The notes: generated by a model not told the origin, from the letters alone. A stretch of 43,034 bases of DNA from Calditrichota bacterium (GCA_013152715.1 JAADFU010000192.1:1-43034), one strand, 5' to 3'. Shown: positions 15,297-24,468, counted from the stretch's first letter. Made by a program: numbers and translations.

Positions 15297-15977
15297 ATGA
15301 CAGTCATAATGGTAGCTCTGACATTTGTCGCATTCATCGTAGCGGGAATCATCGTCGACAAAATTCGCAAACGACAGGCTGCGCCGCTGAAAGCAAAAAC
15401 AGCGCCAGCAGCGTCCTTTCAGATTAAACCCGAGGACTTAGTCGTTCCCATGGGACTGTTCTTTTATCGCGGACATACGTGGGCGAAAGTCGAACCCAAC
15501 GGTGAGATTAAAATTGGCATTAGCGATTTTGCCCAGAGGATGTTCAAAAAGATCGATTCTGTGGAAGTCGGCGAAGTTGGCGCGAAAGTGATGCAAGGCG
15601 ATAAAACCATCGCCATTAAGCAAGGAAATCGTGAAGTGCAGCTCAGCGCGCCCGTTTCCGGTGAAATTCAAGCCATCAATCGCCAAGCGCTGGAAAATCC
15701 GGATGCCCTCAAATCTGATCCTTACGGAAAAGGTTGGCTGCTCTCTATTAAGCCTGGCAAACTGATGCAGGACATCCGTTATCTCAGAATCTCGCAGGAC
15801 GCCCGTCTCTGGATGAATGACCAAGTCGAGAGGTTGAAAGATTTTTTAATGCGGGAATTTTCCAACGGCCGCGTTCTGCCGAACACCATGGCCGACGGCG
15901 GCATTCCGGTCGATGGCATCAGTGAATTTCTCGATGAGGATTCCTGGGAGCGAGCCAAAGAAACTTTTCTCATCTGA
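15297..15977 (+). CDS. Membrane-anchored GcvH-like protein (copy 3)
   Basis: The ATG at 15297 is the likely start, because the AAGGAGGTG ribosome binding site lies six bases before it; an upstream GTG at 15279 overlaps that site. The product has 226 residues: one N-terminal helix (about 3-20) followed by DKIRKR, then a GcvH-like domain (about 48-155) with GHTWAKV, IGISDFAQRMF, VGAKVMQGDK, LSAPVSGEIQAIN and SDPYGKGWLLSI. The lipoyl lysine position is Asn in QGNREVQLSAP, so it is probably not lipoylated there. The C-terminus carries TMADGGIPVDGI, the shared DGG motif. A strong hairpin lies 24 bases after the stop. Confidence 0.82.
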   Translation: MTVIMVALTFVAFIVAGIIVDKIRKRQAAPLKAKTAPAASFQIKPEDLVVPMGLFFYRGHTWAKVEPNGEIKIGISDFAQRMFKKIDSVEVGEVGAKVMQGDKTIAIKQGNREVQLSAPVSGEIQAINRQALENPDALKSDPYGKGWLLSIKPGKLMQDIRYLRISQDARLWMNDQVERLKDFLMREFSNGRVLPNTMADGGIPVDGISEFLDEDSWERAKETFLI

Positions 15978-16000
15978 GAGAAAGCTTAATAGCAAACGCA

Positions 16001-16049
16001 AACAGCATTTCATTAAATTCGCACTCCTCGGAATTAGTGAAATGCTGTT
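16001..16049. terminator. Bidirectional terminator between convergent genes
   Basis: A 12-base perfect inverted repeat (AACAGCATTTCA at 16001-16012 with its complement at 16038-16049) is extended by an imperfect inner stem ending in AATTC/GAATT. It serves the GcvH-like gene on the plus strand. It also contains the last codons of the archaemetzincin gene on the minus strand. Confidence 0.75.
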
Positions 16050-16594
16050 TTATCATATCCGATTTTTTGGCGAACAACAGCCTCGCACTCGCGGCAGAAG
16101 ATTGCGGATTTTTCATCGATGTCTTCAACATAAGTTGAAAAGTTCATCGCACAGCCGGGATGCGAACAATGCGTCAACCCGAATGTATGTCCCAACTCGT
16201 GAGTCGCCTCTTTGGCGAGCCGTTCGCTTAATAGAGCGGAATTTTTTCTCCCGCCATAAAACTCGTTTCTCAAACGATTCGTAGAAACGATGGCGCCGAT
16301 GCCGTCCAATTGCGCCTCGCCGAAGACGTAGGTAAAAATTGGAATAAAAAGGTCAAAATCACACAAGCCAAGAATTTTGCAATCGCCGCTGTCAGGCGGG
16401 TCGTCAATGAGTTGAGAAAGTAAAATTGAGGAATTGTATTGCCGACGCGAGCGGCTAAAAGCTTCCTCAACTATAATTTTTTTTTGCCGCACCTCCACTT
16501 GCAAATGGAATGTGTGGGACAGATAAAAAATCAACGAATCCAATAGTTTGGTTTCTGCAAATTCTATCGGGATCAGGCATATACTTCGGATCAT
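16034..16594 (-). CDS. amzA: Archaemetzincin-type zinc metalloprotease
   Basis: A 186-residue protein with the archaemetzincin signature: the zinc site HELGHTFGLTHC, followed by HPGCAMNFS and a downstream FCRECE, which together hold the catalytic zinc and a second structural zinc through four cysteines. The length is normal for the family. Its start lies four bases after the stop of the sigma-54 regulator, so it is co-transcribed with kinase and regulator. No signal peptide is seen, so it is probably cytosolic. Physiological substrates are poorly known. Its place in a two-component operon suggests a link to redox signalling or cofactor turnover, but this is a guess. Confidence 0.9.
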   Translation of the reverse strand: MIRSICLIPIEFAETKLLDSLIFYLSHTFHLQVEVRQKKIIVEEAFSRSRRQYNSSILLSQLIDDPPDSGDCKILGLCDFDLFIPIFTYVFGEAQLDGIGAIVSTNRLRNEFYGGRKNSALLSERLAKEATHELGHTFGLTHCSHPGCAMNFSTYVEDIDEKSAIFCRECEAVVRQKIGYDKTAFH

Positions 16595-16598
16595 TAAT

Positions 16599-17948
16599 CT
16601 ATTTGCTCAGATTGTATTTTTTCAATTTATTGTACAACGTTGTGCGGTCAATTTTGAGCAACTCGGCGGCGCGAGAAATTTGCCAATTCGTTTTCTCCAA
16701 CACTTTCCTGATCTGCCGCTTCTCAACTGATTCCAGACTCTGATCAAATTCACCCGCCATCTCTTCATGAAGCTTGAACGGAAAAGACAAATCTTTCTCC
16801 TGAATCGCCTCTCCTTCGCAAACGACGATGGCGCGCTCAATTGTATTGCGCAATTCGCGCACATTTCCCGGCCAATGGTATTTCATCAAAATTTTCATTG
16901 CTTCTTCGGAGATATCGCAGACCGGTTTTGTCATGGATTTGGAAAATTGATTTAAAAAATAGCGCGCCAAAAGCGGAATATCTTCTTTCCTCTCCCGCAA
17001 CGGCGGAATATCAATCGCAACCACATTCAAACGGAAATACAGATCTTCTCTGAATTCCCCATTTTTTACCGCCTTTTCCAGATCTTTATTTGTCGCGCAA
17101 ATCACGCGAAAATCCACTTCGATCGGTTTGTCGCCACCGACTCGAGCGAGCTGATGCGTCTCCAAAACGCGCAACAGGTTCATTTGCATCTTGACGCTGA
17201 TATTACCTATTTCGTCAAAAAATACAGAGCCTTTATTCGCCCGTTCCAATTTGCCAATGCGCATGTTCTCAGCGCCGGTAAAGGCGCCTTTTTCGTGGCC
17301 AAAAAGTTCACTTTCCAGCAACGTTTCCGGCATTCCGCCGCAATTAATGGAAATGATTGGCGCGTATCGCCGTGAGCTATTCGCGTGAATGGCCCGAGCA
17401 ATCAGCTCTTTTCCGGTGCCGCTTTCGCCGCGAATCATTACTGTACTGTCTGTGGGAGCCACTGACTTCACAAGTTTCAATACATTTTTTAATTGTATGG
17501 ACCTCCCGACGATATCGTCGGGCATAATCAGATCCTCGATGCGCTTGCGCAACTGGACATTCTCTTTTGCCAATTCACGCTTCTCTAATGCATTTCTTAT
17601 TATGTGCGTCAAATACTCAGGGTCGATCGGTTTAGAAATATAATCAAAGGCGCCGTCTTTAATCGCCTGAACCGCGGTCTCCACGGTCGCAAAAGCGGTA
17701 ACAATGATCACAATGATATTTTTGTCAATGCTCATAATGTGTCGATTAAATTCAATGCCATTCATTCCCGGCATTTTGATGTCCAAAAGAACGATGTCCC
17801 ACGTTTTTTGCTTGAATTTTTCAAAAGCAGCTTCAGCGCTCTCCGCCGTATCTACATTAAAACCATCTGCTTTGAACCATTGGCAGAGAGAATCACGCAC
17901 TGAAAATTCATCGTCAACAATGAGTATGCTCACATCTTTATTTGTCAT
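16599..17948 (-). CDS. NtrC-family sigma-54 response regulator
   Basis: A 449-residue regulator. The receiver (1-125) has VDDE, phosphoacceptor D56 (IVLLDIKMP) and the SKP lysine. The AAA+ domain (about 140-380) has GESGTGKE, the sigma-54 loop GAFTGA and RLNVVAIDIPPLRERKED. A Fis-type helix-turn-helix closes it (NWQISRAAELLKIDRTTLYNKL). An AGAGG ribosome binding site precedes the ATG. It is encoded after the haem-motif kinase (125-base gap) and before the archaemetzincin (four-base gap). The convergent GcvH-like operon with its tandem dyads and -24/-12 element (14320-14427) is the closest likely target; that link is inferred. Confidence 0.95.
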   Translation of the reverse strand: MTNKDVSILIVDDEFSVRDSLCQWFKADGFNVDTAESAEAAFEKFKQKTWDIVLLDIKMPGMNGIEFNRHIMSIDKNIIVIIVTAFATVETAVQAIKDGAFDYISKPIDPEYLTHIIRNALEKRELAKENVQLRKRIEDLIMPDDIVGRSIQLKNVLKLVKSVAPTDSTVMIRGESGTGKELIARAIHANSSRRYAPIISINCGGMPETLLESELFGHEKGAFTGAENMRIGKLERANKGSVFFDEIGNISVKMQMNLLRVLETHQLARVGGDKPIEVDFRVICATNKDLEKAVKNGEFREDLYFRLNVVAIDIPPLRERKEDIPLLARYFLNQFSKSMTKPVCDISEEAMKILMKYHWPGNVRELRNTIERAIVVCEGEAIQEKDLSFPFKLHEEMAGEFDQSLESVEKRQIRKVLEKTNWQISRAAELLKIDRTTLYNKLKKYNLSK

Positions 17949-18073
17949 AACAGCCTCTAAACTTAAGCGAACAATTTTCCAAGGTGAAAAAAAACTGTGA
18001 ATTCATAACAGCACCAAAAATATTTCAACAGCGGTATTTCTCGTTCATTAGTCAAAACTTAAAATCGTGATTT

Positions 18074-19690
18074 TCATACTTCATGCCGATCGTAATCATT
18101 AATCGGCAAAGTGACGGCAAAGGTCGTCCCCGCGCCTTCTTCTGATTTTACGTCAATGGAGCCGGCGTGTCTTTCGACAATTCCGTAAACTACGGCGAGG
18201 CCTAATCCCACGCTTTTTTCATTGCTCTTGGTCGAATAAAACGGCTCAAAAATGTGAGGTAAATGCATCTGTTCAATGCCACAGCCATTATCGCTTACTT
18301 CTATTCGGATCGATTTTTTCTCTTCCAATCTCTCCAGCCGTACGCTAACCACGCCGCTTTTCTCCGGGCAGGCTTCAATAGCATTAATCAGCAACGCGAC
18401 CGCCATTTGTTCCATCGCGGCGGCGTCGCACAGCAAATAGGTATCTTTTTCAGTAAAATCGACGTTTAATTGAATACCTTTTATATCAAAACTGTGTTTA
18501 ACAAGCTTAATGCTCTTGTTCAAAATTTGCTTTAAGTCCTCTTTTGTTTCTCCCCCCATCGGTTTCTTCGCAAAAAGAAGCAAATTTTTAACAATGTTGC
18601 CGCATCGTTCGGATTCATGTCTTATTACTTGCAAATTTCCGATGGATTCGTCAATGGCGTCTTTATTCGGCTTCTGTTGCAATTTCCGAATTATCAATTT
18701 CGAATACGTGAGAATGCCAGAAAGAGGATTATTGATCTCATGGGCGACAACAGCCGCTAATTTTCCCATGGATGCTAATTTTTCAGCCATGATCAACTGG
18801 CGCTGGGCGTTTTCCAGTTCTTCGGTTTTCTCCTTTACTCGATCCTCTAATTTTTCAGACAGTTCTTTTAGTTCATTTTGTGCTTTCTTCAATTTTTCCG
18901 TCATGCCGTTGAAAGATTCTGCCAATTTTCTCATTTCATCCGGATGCTGAATCTCAATTTTGTGATCCCAATTCAGCCTGGAAATTTGCTGCGTCCCTTT
19001 GATCAAAGCAGAAATGGGCTGATGAATCTGCGTACGAATAATCCGGGCAAAAACGCCTGCAGTAACAATTGTAACAATGACAAAAATTAGCATGGCGTTA
19101 TTGCGCGCCTCTACTCGATTTCTTTCTTGCTGGGCCAAGGAAATTTGCACATCAAGCAAACCGAGCAATTTTTCACCCACAGAATGCACATGACAATCGG
19201 CTTCGTAACAAGTTTTTTCGTTTTCAATCGGATTAATCAAACCCAGAATTCGCTCACCAGTCGTTGACGGAATTTCGCGAAACCTGTTGAGTTTTGGAAT
19301 CGTGCCTTTTGCTTTATTCGTGGCATGGCAAAAAATACACTGTTCTGATTTTTTGCTCACTTGTTGGTTAATGTCAGAAGTATCGCTGGCAAACGCGACA
19401 ACGCCGGCCTTGTTGTAAATGTGAATACCTTTGATTGCTTTTTCAGACGCTAAACCTCTAATTGTCAGCGCCAACTCTTCCCGACGGTTTTTAAGCATGC
19501 TCTGATGCAGTGATCTTTTGATCAGATTGCTGATCTGAATCGCATGATCGCGTACGTTATCTTCCATGCGTGCGATAATAAAATGGATAACCACAAAATT
19601 TACCACCACGCCAACAATGATAACCTGTAATATTAGCAAAATCAAAAGGATAAATCCAATACTTCGGCGTGGCTTTAGTAGTCTTTTCAT
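18074..19690 (-). CDS. Sensor histidine kinase with periplasmic CXXCH and CX4CH motifs
   Basis: The start is set at the ATG at 19690, with GGGTGA upstream; the longer frame opens with TTG. The product has 538 residues: a membrane helix (about 12-38), a periplasmic region to about 195, a second helix (about 196-218), a HAMP-like linker and coiled coil, then H-box VVAHEINNPLSGI, N-box ALLINAIEACP, and SDNGCGIEQ and SVGLGLAVV ATP motifs. The periplasmic region has CIFCH (residues 118-122) and CYEADCH (161-167), a CX4CH motif, with GLLDVQISL after it. Pairs of such motifs occur in signalling proteins of anaerobic, cytochrome-rich bacteria and suggest one or two covalent haems used for redox sensing. 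Haem binding is not proven by sequence. Confidence 0.92.
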   Translation of the reverse strand: MKRLLKPRRSIGFILLILLILQVIIVGVVVNFVVIHFIIARMEDNVRDHAIQISNLIKRSLHQSMLKNRREELALTIRGLASEKAIKGIHIYNKAGVVAFASDTSDINQQVSKKSEQCIFCHATNKAKGTIPKLNRFREIPSTTGERILGLINPIENEKTCYEADCHVHSVGEKLLGLLDVQISLAQQERNRVEARNNAMLIFVIVTIVTAGVFARIIRTQIHQPISALIKGTQQISRLNWDHKIEIQHPDEMRKLAESFNGMTEKLKKAQNELKELSEKLEDRVKEKTEELENAQRQLIMAEKLASMGKLAAVVAHEINNPLSGILTYSKLIIRKLQQKPNKDAIDESIGNLQVIRHESERCGNIVKNLLLFAKKPMGGETKEDLKQILNKSIKLVKHSFDIKGIQLNVDFTEKDTYLLCDAAAMEQMAVALLINAIEACPEKSGVVSVRLERLEEKKSIRIEVSDNGCGIEQMHLPHIFEPFYSTKSNEKSVGLGLAVVYGIVERHAGSIDVKSEEGAGTTFAVTLPINDYDRHEV

Positions 19691-19746
19691 GAGAAATTCA
19701 CCCAAAATTTCCCGAATTTAGCGACTGATCCATCGCCTGACAAAAC

Positions 19747-19776
19747 AAAAAAGCCAGAAAATGTCCTGACTTTTTT
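19747..19776 (-). terminator. Terminator at the end of the electron-transfer operon
   Basis: An 11-pair stem (AAAAAAG, then T or C, then CAG, with one G-U pair) and an eight-base loop lie 26 bases beyond the stop of the gene ending at 19802. The arms themselves give a T run on either strand, so it may act in both directions. Confidence 0.75.
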
Positions 19777-19801
19777 GTTTATTATTATTGCATTCCGAAT
19801 A

Positions 19802-21736
19802 TTATTTCCCTTCTTTGATGGCGCGGTCAAAATCCAGCGGATGTTCCTCGCGATAATCATCTTCATCCATTTTGCCAGTGAGGCACGTCGTATTCATGGG
19901 ATAGACATGCGGGTCAAAAAATTGAAAATAGAAATGCCACACCAAAATAGCCAGCGACGCCAGAATCGCCTCGTAATAGTGAATCACCAAACTCATATCG
20001 ATGAACCATTTTGGTAAAAATCTCAGGGAAATATTTTCAAACCACATGATTAATCCGGTAATAGCCATCACCGCGGTTCCCCAAATCAAAGCGAGATACT
20101 CCGCTTTTTCTATATAGCTATATCTTTCGAAGCGAGGCCTTTCATTTGCAAAGCCCAGATAATATTTCAGCATGTGTACCACGTCTTTCGCATCTTTAGC
20201 TGTGGGCAAGAAAGCGAGTATTTGTTGCCTACCGCGTTTTGTAGAAATAATATAATAAAGATGATAAAATGAAAGAGATAGCATTACTACCGCCGCCAGA
20301 CGATGCACGAAACCGCGAAATGCAAATCCGCCTTCCCAGTCCAACAGCGGACGCGCCCACCAGGCTTCAGGAAATTTCATGCAAAATCCCGTGTAAGCTA
20401 AGGTAATAAAGCTCGCCATGAGCGCGAAATGTTGAACTCGCTCGTTCACTGTCAGCCGTTCAATCTGTCTTCTGAAGGTGGGGTCATAAGCTATTTTTTC
20501 CGGCGGATTCTTGAATTTCGCGCGAAGCTTTTTCAAAAAATCCAAACCGTTGTGCGCCGCCATACCGCCGATAGTGCCAAAAATAAGGAAATAATACAGA
20601 ATGGTCACATAATAAATCGCCTTACTGCTTTCGCGACTGGGAGTGTAATGCACTTTCCCGACGGTGACTTTGTTGGAAGCGCCAGGATGACATTTGCCGC
20701 ATGTTTTCGCCAGATTAGCCGCGTTAATTGTGGACAAGGGATCATCTGAACTGCGGATATTATGCACGCCGTGGCAACTGGCGCAATTTGCCGCAACAAG
20801 AACGCCGCCGCGAATCATGAGTCCGTGATAGCTATCATCGTAAGTTTGAACGACTCCTTTTTTTATGCCATATTTTGTAGCAATTCTTTTCCCTTCATGG
20901 CATCTCGGGCATAAAGTTTTTGAGACCACGGCACTGTAAACAGTCGAAGTGGGGTCTGAAGGCGCTTTGATATCGTGTTCCGAATGGCAATCAGTACAGA
21001 CCGGAGCGTCTGTGGCTCCGAACGAAATTGCCCGGCCATGCACACTTCCCATGTATTCCTGATAAATATCATCGTGGCATTTGGAACAAGTCTTCGGAAC
21101 ATTGAATTTATTTGTCAAAGAATTGGCATCATTCGAGGGCAAAATATTATGTCCGCCGTGGCAGCTATGGCAAGTGGCCGCGTTAAGATTTCCCTCTTTT
21201 TTCGCCTTCTGGAAATGAATGCTTGTTTCAAAAGCTTCTACAGCGGTTGAAATCGGAATGTGATATTTCCGATTAATTTTTGGATCCGCATGACATTTGG
21301 CGCAGGTCGCCGGCTCATTCAAAACAAACAATGTAGATAGCGAATCGTCCGTAGGATACACATAATGAGAACCATGGCAATCCCAACATTGTGGCGCTTC
21401 AGCGGCTCCTTTCGCCAAAAGTTTTCCATGGACGCTATTTGCGTATTCTGCCGCCGCATCATCGTGGCATTCGCTGCATTTTACGCGCTGCAAATTTTCA
21501 TCATGAGGCAGATCCTTAATATCAACATGGCAATCAATACATTCAAGATCGCCGTGTACTGAATTAGAAAATTTGCTCATGTCAATAAAAACTGAAATCT
21601 CAACGGAATCATTTACCGTTTTTGTCAATTCTTGATCACCATGGCATTCCATACAATCTTTGCTGGTAATGTCCTGGCTCCACACAATCGAACTACTCAT
21701 CAGAATGAATAAAACAACTCCGGCCCAACGAACCAT
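19802..21736 (-). CDS. Undecahaem c / b-type cytochrome fusion, inner-membrane quinol oxidoreductase
   Basis: A 644-residue protein. A signal peptide (cleavage near IVWSQ) is followed by about 370 periplasmic residues with eleven CXXCH motifs, from CMECH and CIDCH through CASCH and CGKCH. Repeated units contain SVHG and CxDCHGxH. The C-terminal part has about five membrane helices with histidines placed as in HydC/FdnI-type b cytochromes (for example FVHRLAAVV and VIHYYEAI). The plan matches CbcL-like proteins, in which a b-type module oxidises menaquinol and a multihaem domain passes electrons to the periplasm. It is the last gene of the minus-strand electron-transfer cluster, 200 bases after the tetrahaem gene, so it could also have its own promoter. 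AGGAAGGG precedes the ATG. Confidence 0.9.
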   Translation of the reverse strand: MVRWAGVVLFILMSSSIVWSQDITSKDCMECHGDQELTKTVNDSVEISVFIDMSKFSNSVHGDLECIDCHVDIKDLPHDENLQRVKCSECHDDAAAEYANSVHGKLLAKGAAEAPQCWDCHGSHYVYPTDDSLSTLFVLNEPATCAKCHADPKINRKYHIPISTAVEAFETSIHFQKAKKEGNLNAATCHSCHGGHNILPSNDANSLTNKFNVPKTCSKCHDDIYQEYMGSVHGRAISFGATDAPVCTDCHSEHDIKAPSDPTSTVYSAVVSKTLCPRCHEGKRIATKYGIKKGVVQTYDDSYHGLMIRGGVLVAANCASCHGVHNIRSSDDPLSTINAANLAKTCGKCHPGASNKVTVGKVHYTPSRESSKAIYYVTILYYFLIFGTIGGMAAHNGLDFLKKLRAKFKNPPEKIAYDPTFRRQIERLTVNERVQHFALMASFITLAYTGFCMKFPEAWWARPLLDWEGGFAFRGFVHRLAAVVMLSLSFYHLYYIISTKRGRQQILAFLPTAKDAKDVVHMLKYYLGFANERPRFERYSYIEKAEYLALIWGTAVMAITGLIMWFENISLRFLPKWFIDMSLVIHYYEAILASLAILVWHFYFQFFDPHVYPMNTTCLTGKMDEDDYREEHPLDFDRAIKEGK

Positions 21737-21936
21737 TTTTTGCCCTTCCTAATTAACTTCACGATGCTTAAATTTCCGAATTAAATGACGCTGTCTGTGC
21801 AATCTTTTTGGATAGCTTCAAAAAGCACAACTGAAGAGATATATTTTAAAAAAGCGCTGAAAAATTTTCCCAAAAAATTCATCGCCTTAAATTAAAAAAT
21901 AGCATTTTGGCACGGAACAATTAGCTTTGCAATTCT

Positions 21937-22353
21937 TTAAAACGGGACACTCCCTGCCTGGTGACAATCATAACAGGACACGTCGCTCTTGCCGCCGGTC
22001 AAATCTGAACCGTGGCAGGACCTGCAGAATGAAATGGCATTGCTGTTATTGGCAATATATGCCGCATGATTTTTTTCGTTATCCACCAAAATCCAACTGG
22101 CGGGATGCGGATAAGTCTGATGGCACTGAAAACAACTAAGCCCGGTTTTGCCGCCATTCAAATCAGCGCCATGACATGCTTTACACGATGTATAACCGCT
22201 TTCTAACACTTTTGTTCCATGAAAATTTTCAGCGTCCGCCGTATTCCAACCTTCAGGATGAGCGGTACTGGGCAACGGATTTTTATCAGTTGAACATTGC
22301 CACATCAACAAGCCAAAAAGCACAATCAGGCCGAGAATAAATATTTTTTTCAT
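21937..22353 (-). CDS. Tetrahaem cytochrome, probable lipoprotein
   Basis: A 138-residue protein with a hydrophobic signal and a cysteine at residue 20 (LLMWQC), a lipobox with unusual Trp and Gln before the Cys. Four CXXCH motifs are arranged as two repeats of about 50 residues, each with a CHGADL/CHGSDL GGK unit followed by a second motif: CKACH and CFQCH, then CRSCH and CYDCH. AGAGGT precedes the ATG. It lies 34 bases after the dodecahaem gene. Its size and repeat suggest a small electron shuttle or a surface-exposed terminal haem protein of the conduit; which side of the outer membrane it sits on cannot be told. Confidence 0.88.
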   Translation of the reverse strand: MKKIFILGLIVLFGLLMWQCSTDKNPLPSTAHPEGWNTADAENFHGTKVLESGYTSCKACHGADLNGGKTGLSCFQCHQTYPHPASWILVDNEKNHAAYIANNSNAISFCRSCHGSDLTGGKSDVSCYDCHQAGSVPF

Positions 22354-22387
22354 TTTCTACCTCTGCTTAAAACTCGAATGATCCATT

Positions 22388-23263
22388 TTACTTATGGCAA
22401 ACCACACATACAGGTTCACTCTGCGCATCTGAATGGCAGCTCAAACAGGAATCTAAATCCAACTGCGCGGCTCGTGCATGAGCGCCGCCAGTCGTGGTGT
22501 TACTCCAATTGGCAAACGAATGATTCCGCGGGATGACCATTCTTCTCTGGTGACAGTCCACGCAAAATGCCTGTTCTTCGTGGCAAGTATAACAATTTTC
22601 CTTGTTTCCTTTGGCGTACAAACCGTGATTGTTCACAAAATTCAAAGGATGTACCTGCCTGTCCAGATTGTCCGATTTGTGGCAGTCGAGGCAATAGGCC
22701 TTTGTGTGGCAAGTTTCACAGGAGCTTTCGTCCGCTTCGGCGGTGATGCCGTGGCTCGATTTCCAGGCAAAATCGTGCGTCGCCGGTTTCAACTGATCTT
22801 TTTTCGCATGGCAATCATAGCAATAGTCATCCCGAGCAATCTCTTTGTGACATTCGACGCACACAGTCATTTTGGGCAGATGTTTTTCCAGAATATTCTC
22901 GCTGCCGACCACATTTTCATGGCATTTCTCACAGGGGATATTTTTTGCCACGTGTTTGTCGTGCGGGAATTTTGCGATGTAATCGGTGATTCTCGGATAA
23001 TCGATGGCATTGTCCGGATCTTTGTGACATTTGCTGCATTCCTCATCTTCGTCATGACAGGAATAGCAGGCATCCATATCCGGCAGCAAATTATCCGACG
23101 CCTTGGCGCTTTCGCTCGCTTTGTGACAATCGCTACAAGATGCGCCTACTTCTTCGGCGTGATATTTGTGCGAAAAAATAAGCTCCACATCCTGCGCCAC
23201 TAACAAGACGCTGATAAACGCGAGAAAAATCAATGCGACAATTACAATAACGGTTTTTTTCAT
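22388..23263 (-). CDS. Dodecahaem periplasmic cytochrome c
   Basis: A 291-residue exported cytochrome with a signal peptide (about 1-23, ending LLVAQ). It has twelve CXXCH motifs, CSDCH through CVVCH, one haem per about 22 residues, a density typical of haem wires. Histidines such as those in FSHKYH, FPHDKH and HSF provide possible distal ligands. It starts 11 bases after the beta-barrel gene (GAGGAAAT before the ATG). In porin-cytochrome conduits a periplasmic multihaem protein plugs the barrel from inside; its place directly next to the barrel gene suggests this job. No membrane anchor is seen, so it may be soluble or barrel-bound. Confidence 0.92.
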   Translation of the reverse strand: MKKTVIVIVALIFLAFISVLLVAQDVELIFSHKYHAEEVGASCSDCHKASESAKASDNLLPDMDACYSCHDEDEECSKCHKDPDNAIDYPRITDYIAKFPHDKHVAKNIPCEKCHENVVGSENILEKHLPKMTVCVECHKEIARDDYCYDCHAKKDQLKPATHDFAWKSSHGITAEADESSCETCHTKAYCLDCHKSDNLDRQVHPLNFVNNHGLYAKGNKENCYTCHEEQAFCVDCHQRRMVIPRNHSFANWSNTTTGGAHARAAQLDLDSCLSCHSDAQSEPVCVVCHK

Positions 23264-23274
23264 AACAATTTCCT

Positions 23275-24468
23275 CTACCAGCTAAAATGGATGTGATTTA
23301 ACACACGGGAATCGCTCTCTTTGAAGCGATTTGTCAACCATTGGTATTCCAGATCAACAGACCAATATTTTTTAAATTTATAAGATAACCGAACAGCATT
23401 GGCGATTTGATTTTCAAATTCATAAACTTTTTCCGTTCTGTAGCGCGAATAATCGACATTCAAGGATGCCAACAGACTCGGCGTAATCGAATAGGCGTAA
23501 TCCAGCACCACGCCGATCTGATCGCCGGCATAGCCTGACTCGTACACCAGACCTACGCTGCCGTTCAGATTGCTCACTGTGAAAAACAGACGATTGGCGG
23601 TTTCGGTGTCAAATTGGATCAATTGATATTGGCAATTCATAAAATAATCGCCTTTCAGCCGATAGCTGCCTCCCAGTCGATATTGCCAGTACGGATCGAT
23701 TTCAAAAATCGTGAAAAAAGAATTAGCGTAAACCTGCGGATATTGATTCTTCACACCGAAATTCAGATACAGATTTTTCAATAAATGATGCCGGGCGTTG
23801 AAATAAAGGCGATGAAAACGGGCATTTTGCAGGTCGTAGTGAGTTTGCACCTGAACCTGAGTTTTGGGAATCAATGAAGTGCTGAAATTGACACCGGCAA
23901 TCTGCCAGAAAATATCTTCGCTGTTCATTTTTTGCAAATAAAGCAATTGTAAATGAGAAGAAAAAATCTTTCTCAAGTCAATCACGCCACCGGCTGTAAA
24001 ACTATCGTCAAATTTGTAAATTTTAAAACTCCGATTGAATTGAGATTCCACGCCGGCGTAAAGGGAAAGGGACAAATGGTTTACAATCCGGGCTCGCGCA
24101 AAAAGTCCGTCCAGCCCGCCTAAAACAGTCCCTGGATGAAGAAATTGACGCCCGATGATAACATCAAACCGATTCAGCACTTTTTTGAATTCCAGATTCA
24201 ATTGATAGGCGCGAAATCGCATGTCGCTGTCCAGCGTCTGGTTGAAATCTGTGAGCGCACGAAAAGAAGCGTTCAACGTCGCATTTGCCAATTCCGGCGA
24301 ATTCAAATTAAAGCGGACAAGTTGGTACATGCGCGTATGAGTCGTGGTATCCTCATAGCTATAAAAGGAGTTTGATGCTCTGCCGTGGAACTGAATTCCG
24401 ATAGCGTCAACTTGAGAGTTGAACATTACGAAAAAAACCAGCACCCAAATTTTTGTTATTCTTTTCAT
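23275..24468 (-). CDS. Outer-membrane beta-barrel protein, candidate conduit porin
   Basis: A 397-residue protein with a signal peptide (ending near VDA) and no haem motif. The sequence alternates polar and aromatic or hydrophobic residues in strands of about ten separated by turns (for example SFRALTDF, YLNFGVKNQY, YRLGGSYRLKGDYFMNCQYQ) and ends in ...HIHFSW, the terminal aromatic residue expected of a barrel. The length would suit a barrel of about 20 strands, though I have not predicted them. It is flanked by a rhodanese lipoprotein and a dodecahaem cytochrome, the setting of porin-cytochrome conduits such as Geobacter ExtI. Unlike MtrB it has no N-terminal CXXC. The conduit role is inferred from context. 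Confidence 0.82.
   Translation of the reverse strand: MKRITKIWVLVFFVMFNSQVDAIGIQFHGRASNSFYSYEDTTTHTRMYQLVRFNLNSPELANATLNASFRALTDFNQTLDSDMRFRAYQLNLEFKKVLNRFDVIIGRQFLHPGTVLGGLDGLFARARIVNHLSLSLYAGVESQFNRSFKIYKFDDSFTAGGVIDLRKIFSSHLQLLYLQKMNSEDIFWQIAGVNFSTSLIPKTQVQVQTHYDLQNARFHRLYFNARHHLLKNLYLNFGVKNQYPQVYANSFFTIFEIDPYWQYRLGGSYRLKGDYFMNCQYQLIQFDTETANRLFFTVSNLNGSVGLVYESGYAGDQIGVVLDYAYSITPSLLASLNVDYSRYRTEKVYEFENQIANAVRLSYKFKKYWSVDLEYQWLTNRFKESDSRVLNHIHFSW

Noticed and set aside
12744-15977. Functional glycine cleavage H proteins
   Set aside because: The lipoyl lysine is absent in all three and no glycine cleavage partner genes are present.
21860-21880. A possible -24/-12 element before the c/b cytochrome fusion
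   Set aside because: Only the TTGG part fits; the -12 box does not match, and the area is AT-rich.
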